Positions 8,069-19,118 of a stretch of 64,000 nt of DNA are shown here, piece after piece. Source of the DNA: Roseiarcus sp963833955 (GTDB lineage: Bacteria; Pseudomonadota; Alphaproteobacteria; Rhizobiales; Beijerinckiaceae); contig CAWHZY010000021.1 in the NCBI GenBank assembly GCA_963833955.1, positions 186,001 to 250,000 of the forward strand, in the 5' to 3' direction. The notes beneath the pieces were generated by a model that was given only the letters and a program-made list of their open reading frames with translations, did no database searches and was not told the DNA's origin. The translations under genes and the position numbers were made by a program. Position 1 is the stretch's first letter; each line of letters opens with the position of its first letter.

Positions 8069-11067
8069 GCCAGCCGTTTCGCCTTGCGAGCGGTGGCTCG
8101 ATCGACCGTTCGCGTCCTCTCGTCTTCACATTCGACGGCCTCGACTACCAAGGCTATGCCGGCGACACGCTCGCCTCCGCGCTGATCGCCAATGGCGTGC
8201 ATCTGGTCGGGCGCTCGTTCAAGTACCATCGGCCGCGCGGAATCCTGAGCGCCGGCGCCGAAGAGCCGAACGCCCTCGTCACGGTCACACGCGGGGCCGG
8301 CCGGGTGACCCCGAACCTGCGCGCAACCCAGATCGAGCTTACCAACGGCCTCAACGCTTCGAGCCAGAATCGCTGGCCCTCGCTCACATTCGACCTCGGC
8401 GCCGTCAACGACCTGTTCTCGCCTCTGTTCGGCGCCGGCTTCTACTACAAGACCTTCATGGGCCCGAACCTCATCGGCAAGAATTGGGCCTGGGCTCGCA
8501 TCTACGAGCCGATGATCCGCCGCGCCGCAGGCCTGGGCGCGCCCCCGCGCGAGCCCGATCCGGACCGCTATCAGCGCACCTTCGATCATTGCGACGTGCT
8601 GATCGTCGGCGCCGGGCCGGCCGGTCTCGCTGCCGCGCTAGCCGCAAGCCAAAGCGGCGCGCGCGTCCTCGTCTGCGACGAAAATCCCACGCTGGGCGGC
8701 TCGCTTCTCGCCGAGGGTGAGGCCGAGATCGAGGGCAACAGAGCGCGGCAATGGCTCGATGAGGCACTCGCCGTCTTGCGGTCGGCGCCAAACGTGCGAC
8801 TGATGCTGCGCACGCAGGCGTTCGGCTATTATGCGCAGAACTTCGTCGCGCTCAACGAGCGCGTCCCCGAAGCCGACCTCATCGCCGATCCCGGCCTGCC
8901 GCGTGAGCGGCTATGGCAGATGCGTGCGCGCGAAGTGGTGCTGGCGACGGGCGCGATCGAGCGCCCGCTCGTCTTCCCGAACAATGACCGCCCCGCCGTG
9001 ATGTTGGCCGATTCGGCGCGGCGCTATTGCCGCCAATATGGCGTCAAGGTCGGCGACCGAGTCGTCGTCGCGACCGCGCACGACAGCGCTTACCGCGCGG
9101 CGCTGGACCTCAAGAACGCGGGCATCGGCGTCGCGCTGATCGCTGATCTGCGCCGCGAGGCCAGAGGGCCGCTGCCGGATTCCGCGCGGGCGGCGGGCAT
9201 CGAGGTCATTGCCGGCGCCGAGATTGCTGGCGTCGGCGGTCGCCTGCGGGTCAACGCGGTGCGGTTGGATGTCTCCGGCGCGGCGCGGACCGTCGCCTGC
9301 GACGCGCTCCTCATGTCGGGCGGATGGACGCCCTCGGTGCATCTCTTTTCGCAATCGCGAGGCAGGCTCGTCTTCGACGAGGCGCTCCAAGTCTTCCGGC
9401 CGGGAACGTCGGCGCAGCGCGAGCGGTCGGCCGGCGCGTGCAATGCGACCTTCGACCTTGGGAGCGCGCTCGTGGAGGGCGACGCGGCGGGACGTGCGGC
9501 GGCGATCGCGGCCGGCTTCGCCACGCCGCGCGGCCGAATCCACAGGTTCCGCGATCGCCTTTCCCCGTTCGGCGCCTCGCATGTGGCGCCGCCGCCTATC
9601 GCTGCGGATCGTCGCGCAAAAGCGTTCGTCGATTTCCAGAACGACGTTTGCGCCAAGGATGTGAGCCTGGCGGTCCAGGAGGGCATGCGCTCGATCGAGC
9701 ACATCAAGCGCTATACGACCACCGGCATGGCGACCGACCAGGGCAAGCTTTCGAACATGAATACGCTCGGCATCGCCGCCGTCGAGCTCAAGAAGCCGAT
9801 TCCAGAGGTAGGCCTCACCACGTTCCGCCCTCCCTACACGCCGGTCAGTTTCGGCGCTTTCGCCGGCCCTGCGCGCGGTGATCTGTTCGATCCCATCCGC
9901 CGCACGCCCATTCACGACTGGGCGGCCGAAAACGGCGCCGCGTTCGAGGATGTGAGCCTATGGAAACGCGCGTGGTATTTTCCGCAAGCGCGTGAATCCA
10001 TGCACGACGCGGTCGCGCGCGAATGCCGCACGACTCGCGCCAGCGTCGGCCTGTTCGACGCCACCACGCTCGGCAAGATCGAAGTCGTCGGTCCCGACGC
10101 GGCGACATTTCTCGAACGCCTATACGCCAACGCCTTCCAGAAGCTCGAGGTCGGGCGCTGCCGCTACGGCCTCATGCTGAGCGAGGCCGGTTTCCTCATG
10201 GACGACGGCGTGATCGCGCGCTTGCAGCCCGATCGCTTCCACGTGACGACGACCACCGGCGGGAGCCCACGCGTGCTCGCGCATATGGAGGATTATCTTC
10301 AGACCGAGTTCACCGATCTCAGGGTCTGGCTCACCTCCACCACCGAGCAATGGGCGACGATCGCCGTGCAGGGGCCGCGCGCGCGGGAGACAATCGCCCC
10401 GCTTATCGAGGGCGTGGATCTCTCGACCGAGTCGTTGCCGCATATGAGCCTGCGGGAGGCGCGGATCTCAGGCGTTCCGGCCCGGCTCATGCGGGTGAGT
10501 TTCACCGGCGAGCTCGGCTACGAGATCAACGTGCCTTCGCATTTCGGCCGCCCTGTATGGGAAGCGGCGTGGCGCGAAGTTCAAAAGCACGGCGGCTGCG
10601 CTTACGGCACCGAGGCGATGCATGTGATGCGGGCCGAGAAGGGCTATGTCATCGTCGGCCAGGAAACCGACGGCACGGTGACGCTTGCCGACCTCGGCCT
10701 CGACTGGGCGATCGGCAAAACCAAGAAGGATTTCGTCGGCAAAAGATCGCTCACGCGCCCCGATATGCTCCTCGACAATCGCAAGCAGCTTGTCGGGCTC
10801 CTGACCGACAATCCCGCGATCGCGCTCGAAGAGGGCGCGCAGGTGACGGAACACGCCAACCCGCCGATCGGCTCGTCGGCGCTCGGCCACGTCACGTCGT
10901 CCTATCTGAGCGCGACGCTGGGCCGTCCGATCGCGCTTGCCCTTGTCGCCGCCGGCAGATCGCGCATGGGCGCCAAACTTCATGTCCCGATGCCCGGCGG
11001 CGCCGTTGGCGTGACGGTCGTGGGCCCGGTTTTTTACGACAAAGAGGGAGCGCGGCTCAATGGCTGA
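8065..11067 (+). CDS. soxA: sarcosine oxidase subunit alpha
   Basis: The 1000-residue alpha subunit, which binds NAD+ and carries the folate-dependent half. The N-terminal domain has the conserved FKYHRPRGI near residues 52-60. A Rossmann motif VGAGPAGLAAA is at 181-191. The C-terminal third is a GcvT/aminomethyltransferase domain (for example FTGELGYEI, and GYVIVGQETDGT near the end) that passes the one-carbon unit to tetrahydrofolate. It starts at the ATG overlapping the soxD stop and overlaps the start of soxG by 8 bases. Length matches characterised alpha subunits and no frameshift is visible. Confidence 0.94.
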   Translation: MSQPFRLASGGSIDRSRPLVFTFDGLDYQGYAGDTLASALIANGVHLVGRSFKYHRPRGILSAGAEEPNALVTVTRGAGRVTPNLRATQIELTNGLNASSQNRWPSLTFDLGAVNDLFSPLFGAGFYYKTFMGPNLIGKNWAWARIYEPMIRRAAGLGAPPREPDPDRYQRTFDHCDVLIVGAGPAGLAAALAASQSGARVLVCDENPTLGGSLLAEGEAEIEGNRARQWLDEALAVLRSAPNVRLMLRTQAFGYYAQNFVALNERVPEADLIADPGLPRERLWQMRAREVVLATGAIERPLVFPNNDRPAVMLADSARRYCRQYGVKVGDRVVVATAHDSAYRAALDLKNAGIGVALIADLRREARGPLPDSARAAGIEVIAGAEIAGVGGRLRVNAVRLDVSGAARTVACDALLMSGGWTPSVHLFSQSRGRLVFDEALQVFRPGTSAQRERSAGACNATFDLGSALVEGDAAGRAAAIAAGFATPRGRIHRFRDRLSPFGASHVAPPPIAADRRAKAFVDFQNDVCAKDVSLAVQEGMRSIEHIKRYTTTGMATDQGKLSNMNTLGIAAVELKKPIPEVGLTTFRPPYTPVSFGAFAGPARGDLFDPIRRTPIHDWAAENGAAFEDVSLWKRAWYFPQARESMHDAVARECRTTRASVGLFDATTLGKIEVVGPDAATFLERLYANAFQKLEVGRCRYGLMLSEAGFLMDDGVIARLQPDRFHVTTTTGGSPRVLAHMEDYLQTEFTDLRVWLTSTTEQWATIAVQGPRARETIAPLIEGVDLSTESLPHMSLREARISGVPARLMRVSFTGELGYEINVPSHFGRPVWEAAWREVQKHGGCAYGTEAMHVMRAEKGYVIVGQETDGTVTLADLGLDWAIGKTKKDFVGKRSLTRPDMLLDNRKQLVGLLTDNPAIALEEGAQVTEHANPPIGSSALGHVTSSYLSATLGRPIALALVAAGRSRMGAKLHVPMPGGAVGVTVVGPVFYDKEGARLNG

Positions 11068-11629
11068 CGCCGCGCTTGAAGTCCGCTCGCCGCTGGCAGG
11101 TTTCGTCTTTCCTGCGAGCCTGCGATTCACGTTGGCGGAGGCGCCGCCGGCAGCACGATTCATCCTGCGCGGGAGCGAGGCGGTGCGCGTTTCCTGCGGC
11201 ATGGCGTTCGGCGCCGAATTGCCTTCGCGACTGGGCCCGGCCGGCGAGAGCGCAGGGCGCGCGGGTTTGTGGCTCGGCCCCGACGAATGGCTGTTGATCG
11301 CCGACGGCGCTGACGCCGCGGATACCGGCGGCATGCTCGAGTCGGTGCTCGAGGGAACCGCGCATAGCCTGGTCGACGTCTCGCATCGACAGATCGGCCT
11401 CATCGCCAGCGGTCCAGCCGCGGCGCGCGTCCTCAACGCCGGCTGCCCGCTCGATCTCGATCCTCACCCCTTTCCGGTTGGCATGGCCACGCGCACTTTG
11501 TTCGACAAAGTGGAGATCGTGCTCTGGCGGCGCGCCGAGGCGACCTTCCATATCGAAATCTGGCGTTCGTTCGCGCCCTTCCTCGCGGCCTCGCTCGCCG
11601 AGGCCGCGCGCGGCGCGCCGCAGTGGTAG
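11060..11629 (+). CDS. soxG: sarcosine oxidase subunit gamma
   Basis: A 189-residue gamma subunit that completes the heterotetramer. Features recognisable for the family are RVSCGMAFG, WLGPDEWLL, SLVDVSHRQIGL and the C-terminal FHIEIWRSFAPFL. It overlaps soxA by 8 bases, consistent with coupled translation. purU, which often follows in methylamine-using bacteria, does not; the next 420 bases are noncoding. Confidence 0.9.
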   Translation: MADAALEVRSPLAGFVFPASLRFTLAEAPPAARFILRGSEAVRVSCGMAFGAELPSRLGPAGESAGRAGLWLGPDEWLLIADGADAADTGGMLESVLEGTAHSLVDVSHRQIGLIASGPAAARVLNAGCPLDLDPHPFPVGMATRTLFDKVEIVLWRRAEATFHIEIWRSFAPFLAASLAEAARGAPQW

Positions 11630-12049
11630 CGGGCGGCCCCTTAAAGCAGATTGCGCCTGCGTCGAATCGGACTTGTAGACGCGATCGCCGACCTAAAGGC
11701 GTGCATCCGGTGATCGTGCTGGAGCCGGGCGACGGCGACCCGCGGCAAGTCGGCCACGCAGGCGGGATCATCGGACTGGCGGACGCCAACATCCATGGCC
11801 GCAAGAAAGCCGCGCCCGGCGGACGCAGGTCGGGGGAGCCGCAGCGCCGGGTTCCCCGTCGGTTCCGATCATCGAGTCTTGGTACAACCTTCAAAAACGC
11901 AAGCTTCGCTTGACAAGCCCAATACAGTCGCCAGGGGAACGCGGGGCGCCCCACGGCTCCTGGATCGCCGCGTCGCCATGAGGGCGTCGAATGACGGCCG
12001 CTTCGACGCTCAACGGCGCCTCATGATGACGAAGGCGACGCTCCATCTC
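11630..12049. other. intergenic region with a fragment of a dispersed repeat
   Basis: This 420-base gap between soxG and a convergent LysR gene has no convincing gene. It contains at 11861-11885 an inverted fragment (23 of 24 bases) of the repeat seen complete at 31686-31803 and 55810-55926. Otherwise it holds only Arg/Ala-rich shadow frames. Confidence 0.45.
11861..11885 (-). repeat. fragment of dispersed palindromic repeat
   Basis: GGTTCCGATCATCG and AGTCTTGGTAC are adjacent here. They are the reverse complement of the beginning of the repeat copies at 31.7 and 55.8 kb, with one mismatch over 24 bases. Only the outer edge and one palindrome arm remain. Confidence 0.5.
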
Positions 12050-12949
12050 CTACCCCAGCCTCGCCCTCAATCGGGGCGCGGCGAAATCCAGAGCCATACG
12101 CACTTTGAGCGGCGTCAATCCCTGAGGGCGGTGGATCAGGCTGACCGGCGCCGGCGCTAGCTCGTACTGGCTAAGGACAATCTGAATTCGGCCGTCCGAG
12201 ACGGCTTGCGCCACCTGGTAGGACAGGACACGCGTCACGCCGAGGCCGGCGGCCGCTCCGTCGATCGCCGCTTCCGCAGTGTTGACGGTAAGGCGGGGGC
12301 GCACGGCCACGCGCAGTTCGCGCTTCGACGTGGGGTCGCGGAAGATCCAATGCTGCGACGGTGAGAAGGGATCAAACGTCACCGCCGTGAGCGTGGACAA
12401 ATCTTCCGGCCTTTTGGGGACGCCGTGAGCGGCGAAATAGGCGCGGCTGCCGCAAACCACGCTGCGCACCGCGCCGACCCGCGTCGCAACCAATGCGCTA
12501 TCCGCGAGCGCGCCGATGCGCACGGCGATGTCGACATGATCGTCGATGAGGTCGAGATTGCGGTCGGCGAGCACAAGCCGGACATTGATCTCAGGCCATT
12601 GGCTGAGAAACTCGGCGATCACCGGCAGCACGTGCAGCCGGCCAAAGACCACGGGCGCGGTGATGACGAGGTCGCCTCGCGGCGCGGCATGTTCCCCCGA
12701 CGCCGCGCGCTCGGCCTCGCTGACCTCGTCGAGGATGCGCTTGGCCGCGGCGACATAGGCGGCGCCCGAGGCGGTGAGAGCGAGCTTGCGCGTCGAACGG
12801 GTGAGGAGCCGCGTGTTCAGATGCGCTTCGAGGTCGGAAATCTTACGGCTGACGGTCGGCAGCGGAACTCCAAGCTTGCGGCTGGCGGCGGACAGGCTGC
12901 CGGCCTCCACGACCGCGAGCAAAAGGGACATGGCTTCGAGGCGATCCAT
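12050..12949 (-). CDS. LysR-family transcriptional regulator
   Basis: A 299-residue regulator. The N-terminal winged helix reads MDRLEAMSLLLAVVEAGSLSA with recognition helix VPLPTVSRKISDLEAHLNTRL, followed by a periplasmic-binding-like effector domain with GDLVITAPVVFG near residue 90. The ATG at 12949 is chosen because it gives the usual start; an upstream in-frame start adds 11 unlike residues. It is divergent from the AhpD-like gene at 13066, 116 bases away, so that gene is its likely target. Its inducer is unknown. It belongs to the CrgA-like subgroup, often linked to oxidative or aromatic stress genes. Confidence 0.88.
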   Translation of the reverse strand: MDRLEAMSLLLAVVEAGSLSAASRKLGVPLPTVSRKISDLEAHLNTRLLTRSTRKLALTASGAAYVAAAKRILDEVSEAERAASGEHAAPRGDLVITAPVVFGRLHVLPVIAEFLSQWPEINVRLVLADRNLDLIDDHVDIAVRIGALADSALVATRVGAVRSVVCGSRAYFAAHGVPKRPEDLSTLTAVTFDPFSPSQHWIFRDPTSKRELRVAVRPRLTVNTAEAAIDGAAAGLGVTRVLSYQVAQAVSDGRIQIVLSQYELAPAPVSLIHRPQGLTPLKVRMALDFAAPRLRARLG

Positions 12950-13065
12950 TATATTTCCGGAATATGAAATAAACCATCTCATATATACTGGATTATCTTG
13001 ATTAGCGGAACAAATTATGTGTTCGCCGCCGCCTTAACTCGAGCCGGCTCCAAAAGGAGTTTCCT
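12950..13065. promoter_or_regulatory. divergent regulatory region of LysR gene and AhpD-like gene
   Basis: An AT-rich 116-base gap between divergent genes. ATATTTCCGGAATAT at 12951-12965 is a near-palindrome touching the LysR start codon, and fits a T-N11-A type LysR box with autorepression. Further AT-rich sequence (CATCTCATATATACTGG) follows. An AGGAG ribosome site for the AhpD-like gene lies at about 13053. The operator is proposed from position and symmetry only. Confidence 0.4.
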
Positions 13066-13611
13066 ATGTCCCGCATCAGCATCCCGACGCTGGAATCAGT
13101 GCCCGCGGCCTCCAGGCCGCTCTTGGATGGCGTCAACAAAAAGCTCGGCGTCGTCCCCAATATGTTTCGCGTGATCGCTTTGAGCCCAACCGCCCTCGAG
13201 GGGTATCTCGGCCTCAATGGCGCTCTGTCCAGGACGCTGGACGTCAGAACCCGAGAGCGCATCGCGATTGCAGTCGCCGAGACGAATGGCTGCGATTATT
13301 GCCTTTCCGCGCATACCTATCTCGGCCTCAATCTTGCGAAGATCACACCGGAAGATGCGACACTGGCGCGCGAAGGTTCTTCGACCGACGCCAAAGCCGC
13401 CGCGGCGGTCCGTTTCGCGGTTCAGGTCGCGAAGACGCGGGGCGGAGTCGGCGACGCTGATATCGCCGCGGCGAAGGAGGCTGGCTTCGGCGACGCCCAT
13501 ATCGTTGAGATCGTGGCTCTGGTGGCTGAGAACGTGTTCACCAACCTGCTGAACAAGGTCGCGCAGACCGATATCGACTTTCCCGTCCTCCATACCGGCC
13601 AAGCCGCGTGA
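13066..13611 (+). CDS. AhpD-like carboxymuconolactone decarboxylase family protein
   Basis: A 181-residue alkylhydroperoxidase-D-like helical protein. The redox motif Cys76-x2-Cys79 with His83 is in ETNGCDYCLSAHTYLG, preceded by the family's RERIAIAVAE. The C-terminal half has VAENVFTNLLNKVAQTDIDFP, as in peroxidase-related members of this group. It probably removes peroxides or reactive organics using the vicinal thiols. Control by the divergent LysR regulator is inferred from gene order. A flavin-binding protein gene follows 61 bases downstream, perhaps cotranscribed. Confidence 0.85.
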   Translation: MSRISIPTLESVPAASRPLLDGVNKKLGVVPNMFRVIALSPTALEGYLGLNGALSRTLDVRTRERIAIAVAETNGCDYCLSAHTYLGLNLAKITPEDATLAREGSSTDAKAAAAVRFAVQVAKTRGGVGDADIAAAKEAGFGDAHIVEIVALVAENVFTNLLNKVAQTDIDFPVLHTGQAA

Positions 13612-14292
13612 GTGCGCTCCAAGCCGCTACAGCGGTCGCCGGGTTTCCTCGCCTCTCGTGGAGTTTGCCGCCATGCCCTATGGATTTCTCGACATCGCCT
13701 CGACGCCCGGCGTGCGCGCCGCGCAGGAAGCGAATGGCAGCGGCGAATATTGGGCGAACTTCCACGGCGAGCGCGCCTTTGATCGCTTCACCCCGGCGGA
13801 GACAGCGTTCATCGCCGAACGCGACAGCCTCTATATGGCGACCGTCTCGGAGAACGGCTGGCCCTATGTCCAGCACCGCGGCGGCCCGCCCGGCTTCATC
13901 CGTATTCTCGACGAGAAGACGCTGGCGATCCCTGACTTTCGGGGCAACCGCCAGTACATCAGCACCGGCAATCTCGCCGGTGACGACCGAGCGGCGCTGA
14001 TCCTGATGGACTATCCCCACCGGCGGCGCCTCAAGATCTATGCGCATATCGAGGCGAGGGATCTCAGCGCCGATCCGGAGCTTGCGGCCAAGCTCACGCT
14101 GCCCGACACCAAGGCGAAGGTCGAGCGCGGCCTTGTCATCCATCTCGCCGCGTTCGACTGGAACTGTCCGCGGCACATCATTCCGCGGTTCAGCGAAGCC
14201 GAGCTCAAGCCGGCGCTCGCGCCGTTTCGTGCCCGGCTCGAAGCGCTTGAAGAGGAAAATAAGGCTTTGCGTGACGCGCTGGCGGCGATCCG

Positions 14293-15624
<1,332 letters not shown>

Positions 15625-15761
15625 CGCCTCATCTCCAGCTTTTCTCGTCCGGCTTTTCTTGCCTTACCTCAACAATGTACCCTTAGCTACGTCATAGTCA
15701 ATAGGCTGCAAAAGAGCGCAAAGGCTGGATTAACCGCGACGCGCCGAACCAGGGTTGCATT

Positions 15762-16298
15762 TTGCAGCCAAGGCTGCACTATGAAACGAGGGGCGACACG
15801 GCGTACGGCGGGGCGAGCGAGGGCGATTTGGCGACCACGAAGCGCGGCAAGGAGCCGCCGTCCGCCAATGCGGGACTGGCGGCCGAACCCGCGCAAGCCG
15901 ACCGGTTCTTGAAGGCGCGCTCGGCCCGCTCGGCCTCGCTGCTCGAGGACTATACCGAACTGATCGCGGACCTGATCGCCGCCAATGGCGAAGCGCGCAC
16001 GACCGACATCGCCCGGCGCATGGGCGTCGCCCATCCGACCGCCAGCAAGACCATCGCCCGCCTGAAGCGCGAGGGGCTGGCGCGAGCCAAGCCTTATCGC
16101 GGCATCTTTCTCACCGAGGCGGGCGCCGCCATGGCGAAAAGCGCGCGTGAACGCCACCGCCTGGTGGTCGACCTGCTCATCGCCGTCGGCGCGCCGCGCG
16201 AGGCGGCGGAGGCCGACGCCGAAGGCATCGAGCACTACGTCTCCGCCACGACGCTCAGCGCCTTCGGGGCGTTCCTGCGCGGCCGCGGCGAATCCTAA
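15762..16298 (+). CDS. mntR: manganese-responsive DtxR-family regulator MntR
   Basis: A metal-dependent repressor. The helix-turn-helix is in NGEARTTDIARRMGVAHPTASKTIARLKREG. The rest, GIFLTEAGAAMAKSARERHRLV and EADAEGIEHYVSATTLSAF, follows E. coli MntR closely, including the His and Glu residues near metal sites. The start is uncertain: the frame opens at TTG 15762, and TTG 15828 is an alternative close to the homologous start; neither has a good ribosome site. It is divergent from mntH, so it probably represses mntH when Mn2+ is plentiful. Confidence 0.86.
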   Translation: MQPRLHYETRGDTAYGGASEGDLATTKRGKEPPSANAGLAAEPAQADRFLKARSARSASLLEDYTELIADLIAANGEARTTDIARRMGVAHPTASKTIARLKREGLARAKPYRGIFLTEAGAAMAKSARERHRLVVDLLIAVGAPREAAEADAEGIEHYVSATTLSAFGAFLRGRGES

Positions 16299-16335
16299 GC
16301 GCGACCGTCGGCGCGCGGCCTCACGGGGCCCGGGC

Positions 16336-16706
16336 TCAGTGCGGGTCCAGTCGAACGACTTGCAGATGAGCCCGCCGAGCACGCAACCGGCCGTAACCAG
16401 ATGATCGCCGGAGAGGGTCAGCTTCGCCGTGTAGCGCTTGCCGTCCTCGGGATTGAACGCCGCGCCGGCCCAGGAGTCTTCTCCGCTCGGCTTCATATCG
16501 GAAAACAGCTTTTGGCCGATCTTGGCGGAGCCGCCCGGGTCCTTTTTCCAGGCCAGAAAGCCGCACATCGTACCGCCTCCGCAAGCCGAGAAGCGAAGCT
16601 TGGCGGACCCATCGTCCCGCGTCCATATTCCGGTCAGTTCGCTGGCGATCGCGGGCGGCGCGGACGCCGCCAGGACTGCCAGAGCGACGAGCAGTGCGCG
16701 CGTCAT
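16336..16706 (-). CDS. DUF2147 family exported protein, C-terminal frame uncertain
   Basis: A small periplasmic protein: signal peptide MTRALLVALAVLAASAPPAIA, then ELTGIWTRDDGSAKLRFSACGGGTMCGFLAW, typical of DUF2147. Conserved features continue to GGLICKSFDWTR, where members of this family normally end within a few residues. In the given frame no stop follows and the frame runs antisense through mntR to 15687; in the neighbouring frame a TGA lies at 16336. A one-base shift near the 3' end is likely, so I end the gene there. ATG 16706 gives the signal peptide. Function unknown. Confidence 0.7.
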
Positions 16707-16771
16707 CGATCTATCCTTCGGAAGCCATTTTTGCTGGGGAAGAGACAGGTTAAGCCACGGGCAAGGAGCGG

Positions 16772-17392
16772 TCAACGCGAGATAATCGCCTCCGGCCAGA
16801 GGGGCCGATACCCGCCCTTGAGCGCGGCGACGGTCGAGGGCGGGGTCAAGACATCAACGACGGCCTCGGGCTCGAGCGGCGCCGGCGCGCCATAGCCGGC
16901 GAAGCTCCACGGCAAAAGGGCGCCCGACCGCACGGCGTAGGCTTTTCCGGCACGCGCGATCATCGCCCCGTCGGGCAGGTCGCCGAGCCGGGTCCGCCAC
17001 AAGCGTTTGCGCCGGTTCTCGACGCGCTCGCCGTGGAGCGCCTCGTCCATCGGCTCGACGCTCCTCGGAGCGCCGGGAAAAGTCGCGATAAAGGCTTTCG
17101 CCGCGGGCCTCCGGCACTCGAAGCACGGGCGATGGCCGGCGGCGAGCGCGGTCGGCTCGTCGAGGAAAAAGAGCTCCGTGTAATACCGGCCCCAGACGTC
17201 GCGGCGCCGGCCCTTGAATTCGCAGACGCAGATGAGCCAGTGTTTCGTCTTCCAGCGACTGCGACCGAGCGTCTGATCGTCGCGATGCAGCCGCCCGCCG
17301 CGATTGCCCATCATCCCGCCGCGCTCGGAGACAGCGTGCAATTCGCCGAACGGATCGACGCGATTTTGCAGCGGGCGGAGAGCTTGGGACAT
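16772..17392 (-). CDS. conserved hypothetical protein with CxxC motif
   Basis: A 206-residue soluble protein of no named function. The N-terminus reads MSQALRPLQNRVDPFGELHAV, followed by MMGNRGGRLH, KHWLICVCEFKGRRR and HRPCFECRRPAA. I recall close relatives as hypothetical proteins across alphaproteobacteria. The CxxC in CFECRR resembles a zinc knuckle and could bind metal or nucleic acid. The C-terminus is ordered (AGKAYAVRSGALLPWSFAGY). It is downstream of the L,D-transpeptidase on the same strand (36 bases) and may be cotranscribed. The strong conservation argues for a real gene. Confidence 0.75.
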   Translation of the reverse strand: MSQALRPLQNRVDPFGELHAVSERGGMMGNRGGRLHRDDQTLGRSRWKTKHWLICVCEFKGRRRDVWGRYYTELFFLDEPTALAAGHRPCFECRRPAAKAFIATFPGAPRSVEPMDEALHGERVENRRKRLWRTRLGDLPDGAMIARAGKAYAVRSGALLPWSFAGYGAPAPLEPEAVVDVLTPPSTVAALKGGYRPLWPEAIISR

Positions 17393-17428
17393 GCCGGGCG
17401 GCTGTCGGCTGCGTTGCGCGAGAGCCGC

Positions 17429-18915
17429 CTACCGAACCGGCGCGGCCTGCGCGCTTACCTGCGCTTCGCCGACATTGTCGACATTGTAGACATCGTCGCG
17501 GAAATTGGCCGGCCCATCGCCATTCGACCAGCCGGTCAGATAGACCCAGATCACCGGCACCGCCTTCACGAGGTTGATGTCGTAGCGCGCGCCTTCCTTG
17601 ATCTTGGCTTGAAGGGCCGCCTTGTCCCAGCCGCCGGACAGGTCCTCCCGGCTGTGCCTTCCAGCAGCCACGCCGCGTAGTCATAGACGCCCTGCACCCG
17701 GACGCAGCCGTGGCTGAGGAATCGGTAGTCGGCGCCGAACAGACCCTTCGAGGGCGTGTCATGCATATAGACGGCGAGCTTGTTGGGCATGCCGATGCGG
17801 ATCGAGCCGAGCGAATTGCCCGCGCCCGAATCCTGCCGCAGCGTATAATTGGTCGCCCGCTCCGTGCTCCAGTTCACCGACTTCGGATTGATCTCCTTGC
17901 CCTGCCCATCGAGAATCCGGATCTTGGCGCGCGTGAGGTACCCCGGATCGCGCTGCATCCGCGGAATGATCTCTTTCTTGATGATCGATGTCGGGACCGT
18001 CCAGGTCGGGTTGAGGTTGACGACCTGGATATGGGCGGAGATTTCGGGCGAAGGATGCTCCGGATCGCCGACGATCGCGACGTAGCGATGGGCGACGCGG
18101 CCGTTCTCGACCGCCTCGACCGAAGTCGAGGGCAGGTTGACCACCACATAGCGTTCATCGAAGGAGAAATTGAGCCCGGCAAGGCGATTGGCGCTCGAAG
18201 CGAGCTGATTGAAACGCACCCTCGCCGGAATGTTGATGGCTTTCAGCGTCGCGCCGGAGACGATTCCGGTCTGGCGGAGCCCCATGCGCGACTGGAAGCG
18301 CTTGACCGCCGCGGTCAAGCCATTGTCCCACGCAAGCCCGCTTGCTTCTCCCCTCGACAGGTCGCCTTCGATCGCCAGGCGTTTGCGCAATTTCGCCACC
18401 GCCGGGCCCTTCGTTCCGGGCCCGATCGCGGCGATATCCGTCGGCCAGCCGCCCGCGTCCACGATCGCCGAATAGCGCTCGGACGCCTTGGCGGTCGCGA
18501 AGAAGGTGTCGGGCTGAAGGGTTGGGCGAGGATCGTCGCTGAGCGCGGTCTCGCGCGGCGGCGCAACTTTCTTCGGCTTGGGCGCGGCGGCGGCCTGCGC
18601 GGGAACGGGCGCAGACGTCGACGGGGAAGCGCTGGGCGCCGAATCGGTCCCCGCCGTCGGCGCCGGCATGGGCATGAACGGGCTTACGAGGCCTTGAGTC
18701 GGCGCCGGCGGAATCGCCGGAGTGGACGGCGGCGTTGATGTGGCCGTGGCGGCAGGCTGATTCGCCGGGATCTGCGCAGACGGGCTTGCCGGATTGGCTG
18801 ACGACGCTGGGGAAGTCGCGGCGGCAGGCGGAGTCGCCGGGGTCTGCGCCAGCGCGCCCGAAACCAGAAGAGGCAGCGCGGCCAGCGCGCCTGCAAACAA
18901 AACCCGCAGCGTCAT
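17429..18915 (-). CDS. L,D-transpeptidase (YkuD/YcbB type), C-terminal frameshift
   Basis: A cell-wall enzyme that makes meso-DAP cross-links in peptidoglycan or attaches proteins to it. It begins MTLRVLFAGALAALPLLVSGALAQ (signal peptide or anchor), followed by a 100-residue Pro/Ala/Ser-rich linker. A peptidoglycan-binding domain comes next (GPAVAKLRKRLAIEGDL, LTAAVKRFQSRMGL). The YkuD catalytic domain has MHDTPSKGLF and SHGCVRV, with the active Cys near residue 404. After DYAAWLLEGTAGR, near 17650, the frame shifts, and the true C-terminus (EDLSGGWDKAALQAKI, then AVPVIWVYLTG) continues to the stop at 17429. One base error explains this. Confidence 0.88.
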
Positions 18916-19065
18916 GCGACAGGACCCGACATGAGGCGAGACGCGCTTCACGTGCGCCCCGGACCAATTCACTATGCACATTAAGGTTACCAATTTGTCG
19001 CCGCGCGCAATATCGCGGCATTGGCGATGGCTTTTTCGCCCATTACGACGCTTGCGCCGCAAAAG

Positions 19066-19093
19066 CAAAGGCCGCCCCGAGGGGCGGCCTTTG
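19066..19093. terminator. rho-independent terminator, perfect 13-bp stem
   Basis: CAAAGGCCGCCCC, two bases, then GGGGCGGCCTTTG form a perfect inverted repeat. On the minus strand it is followed by CTTTTG. It sits 25 bases downstream of a small minus-strand frame (19119-19322) and 150 bases upstream of the L,D-transpeptidase start, so it separates the two transcripts. Confidence 0.8.
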
Positions 19094-19118
19094 AGAGGCG
19101 CGAACGCGCTTTTGGCTT

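Noticed and set aside
15687..16335. Continuation of the DUF2147 frame through mntR as a longer protein
   Set aside because: DUF2147 proteins end near WTR; the continuation is antisense to a clear mntR and lacks any domain. A frameshift at the 3' end is the better reading.
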